Part shown: piece after piece, positions 16,367-17,236 of the stretch | How positions within the stretch are numbered: position 1 is the first letter of the stretch | Layout: each line of letters opens with the position of its first letter | From: Coriobacteriia bacterium | GTDB lineage: Bacteria > Actinomycetota > Coriobacteriia > WRKU01 > WQUG01 | DNA: 17,236 nucleotides | Assembly: GCA_009785705.1 (NCBI GenBank) | Contig: WQVS01000015.1 | Location: 1-17,236, forward strand | Direction: 5' to 3' | The notes under the pieces: model-generated | Database searches by the model: none | What the model saw: only the letters and a program-made list of their open reading frames with translations | Told to the model about the DNA's origin: nothing | Position numbers and translations under genes: made by a program

Positions 16367-17140
16367 CTATACTTGTACCTCAACACCTGCTGAAATAAAC
16401 TTGTCAACTAGTTCAGGTACTGTCAAGGATGCTTTTTGTTGACCTGTTGCCTCAAAGATAATGTCGCCTTCGCGCATAAGTACAAGCCTATTGCCATACT
16501 TGATGGCATCTGCCATGTTATGTGTGACCATAAGCGTTGTGAGGTAGCTTTCTTCAATCAGGTGTACAGAGATTTCCAACACCTTTGCAGCTGTCTTTGG
16601 ATCTAGTGCTGCTGTATGCTCATCAAGTAGTAATATCTTCGGGTTTTGCAAAGTCGCCATAAGCAAGGTAATCGCCTGACGCTGCCCCCCTGAAAGTAAT
16701 CCTATGCGCGTATTGAGTCTATCCTCAAGCCCTAAATCTAGGCGAGAGAGAAGTTCGCGGTACTGGACGCGCTCTGCCGCTTTAATACCGCGCTTGAAAG
16801 TGCGTTTATTTCCACGGCGATGTGCAAGAGCAAGATTCTCTTCGATAGTCATGTCAGGAGCTGTGCCTCGCATGGGGTCCTGGAAAACACGTCCCACATA
16901 TTTTGCGCGCGCATGCTCTGACATGAAGGTAATGTCTTTGCCATCTAGAACGATTTTGCCATTATCTGGCAGATAACTTCCTGAAACAGTGTTGAGCATC
17001 GTCGATTTACCTGAACCATTGCCCCCAATAACAACAACGAAGTCGCCCTCTTCCAGTAGTAAGCCCAGGTCCTTTAGGGCGTGAACTTCGTTGACTGTTC
17101 CTGTATTAAAGCTTAGGTTGACTTTATTAAGTGCTAGCAT
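16367..17140 (-). CDS. ABC transporter ATP-binding protein, TrpX/YtrF-like putative amino-acid uptake type
   Basis: Cytoplasmic ATPase that powers an importer. From ATG 17140 it has 257 residues with Walker A GGNGSGKST (39-47), the Q-loop Gln87 in RVFQDPMRGTAPDMT, the signature LSGGQRQ (149-155), Walker B ILLLDE (169-174) and the switch His207. The FQDPM-x-GTAPDMTIEENL stretch is typical of the ATPases that accompany PF04392-type binding proteins, annotated as tryptophan/tyrosine or unknown-substrate importers. The frame opens at GTG 17155, but those bases (GTGAGGG) form a good Shine-Dalgarno nine bases before ATG 17140, so the ATG is preferred. Permease and binding protein would be upstream, beyond the right edge. 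Substrate unknown. Confidence 0.92.
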   Translation of the reverse strand: MLALNKVNLSFNTGTVNEVHALKDLGLLLEEGDFVVVIGGNGSGKSTMLNTVSGSYLPDNGKIVLDGKDITFMSEHARAKYVGRVFQDPMRGTAPDMTIEENLALAHRRGNKRTFKRGIKAAERVQYRELLSRLDLGLEDRLNTRIGLLSGGQRQAITLLMATLQNPKILLLDEHTAALDPKTAAKVLEISVHLIEESYLTTLMVTHNMADAIKYGNRLVLMREGDIIFEATGQQKASLTVPELVDKFISAGVEVQV

Positions 17141-17144
17141 TTGC

Positions 17145-17236
17145 CTATCCCTCACTTCGCTTAGCTGGGGCTTTGCCTGCTGATTCTAGCGAATCTTTTT
17201 TGCCAGTCTTTTTAAAGCTACCCCTCTTGTGTCTGA
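17145..17236 (-). CDS. Possible C-terminal end of the upstream transporter permease (partial)
   Basis: One minus-strand frame is open from the right edge to a TAG ending at 17145, four bases before ATG 17140 of the ATPase. It encodes about 29 hydrophilic, Lys/Arg-rich residues, as expected for the cytoplasmic tail of a permease just upstream of its ATPase. A second frame ends at a TAG near 17186 and cannot be excluded. There are too few residues to identify a family; the call rests on position. Confidence 0.4.
   Translation of the reverse strand, partial: RHKRGSFKKTGKKDSLESAGKAPAKRSEG

Noticed and set aside
1..17236. tRNA, rRNA, CRISPR, insertion sequences or prophage genes
   Set aside because: No repeat-spacer pattern, transposase or integrase motif, or RNA gene signature was seen by eye on either strand; the window is almost fully occupied by minus-strand coding sequence.

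Overview
All recognisable genes in this window lie on the minus strand, packed with short gaps or overlaps, so transcription runs from the right edge to the left edge. The setting is bacterial and most likely a Gram-positive anaerobe. The clues are a VanW-family wall protein, a DacA/DacF-type carboxypeptidase, a two-domain ACT protein, a TrpX-type ABC ATPase, a fused acetyl-CoA carboxylase AccD-AccA, and strong AGGAGG-like ribosome binding sites at moderate GC. A clostridial Bacillota or a low-GC coriobacterium would both fit; the sequence alone does not decide.

In order of transcription, the right third holds the tail of an ABC transporter operon (a possible permease end, then the ATPase) and an envelope group: a CDP-alcohol phosphatidyltransferase (pgsA-like), a VanW/G5 wall protein, a tandem ACT-domain protein and a D-Ala-D-Ala carboxypeptidase. 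The centre holds gcvT-lplA-lipA, overlapping genes for the glycine cleavage T protein and for lipoate attachment and synthesis. After a 158-base intergenic region, the only sizeable one, come accB, accC and a fused accDA, a complete acetyl-CoA carboxylase in three proteins. Next, 72 bases further on and with a perfect AGGAGG site, comes a type I polyketide synthase (PKS) that runs off the left edge. The visible 1,661 residues carry KS-AT-DH-KR in that order with every catalytic residue present.

The point of most interest is the pairing of a whole malonyl-CoA-making enzyme with a PKS whose acyltransferase looks malonyl-specific. This suggests one transcription unit that makes its own extender units. 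The region in front of accB holds an extended -10 promoter, a perfect 9+6+9 palindrome, a second imperfect dyad over the -35 region, and a short repeated motif, which together look like a regulated promoter for the carboxylase-PKS unit. The domain order recalls 6-methylsalicylate-type iterative synthases, but the ACP and any further modules lie outside the window, so the product cannot be named. No RNA genes, insertion sequences, CRISPR arrays or gene-free stretches over 300 bases were seen.
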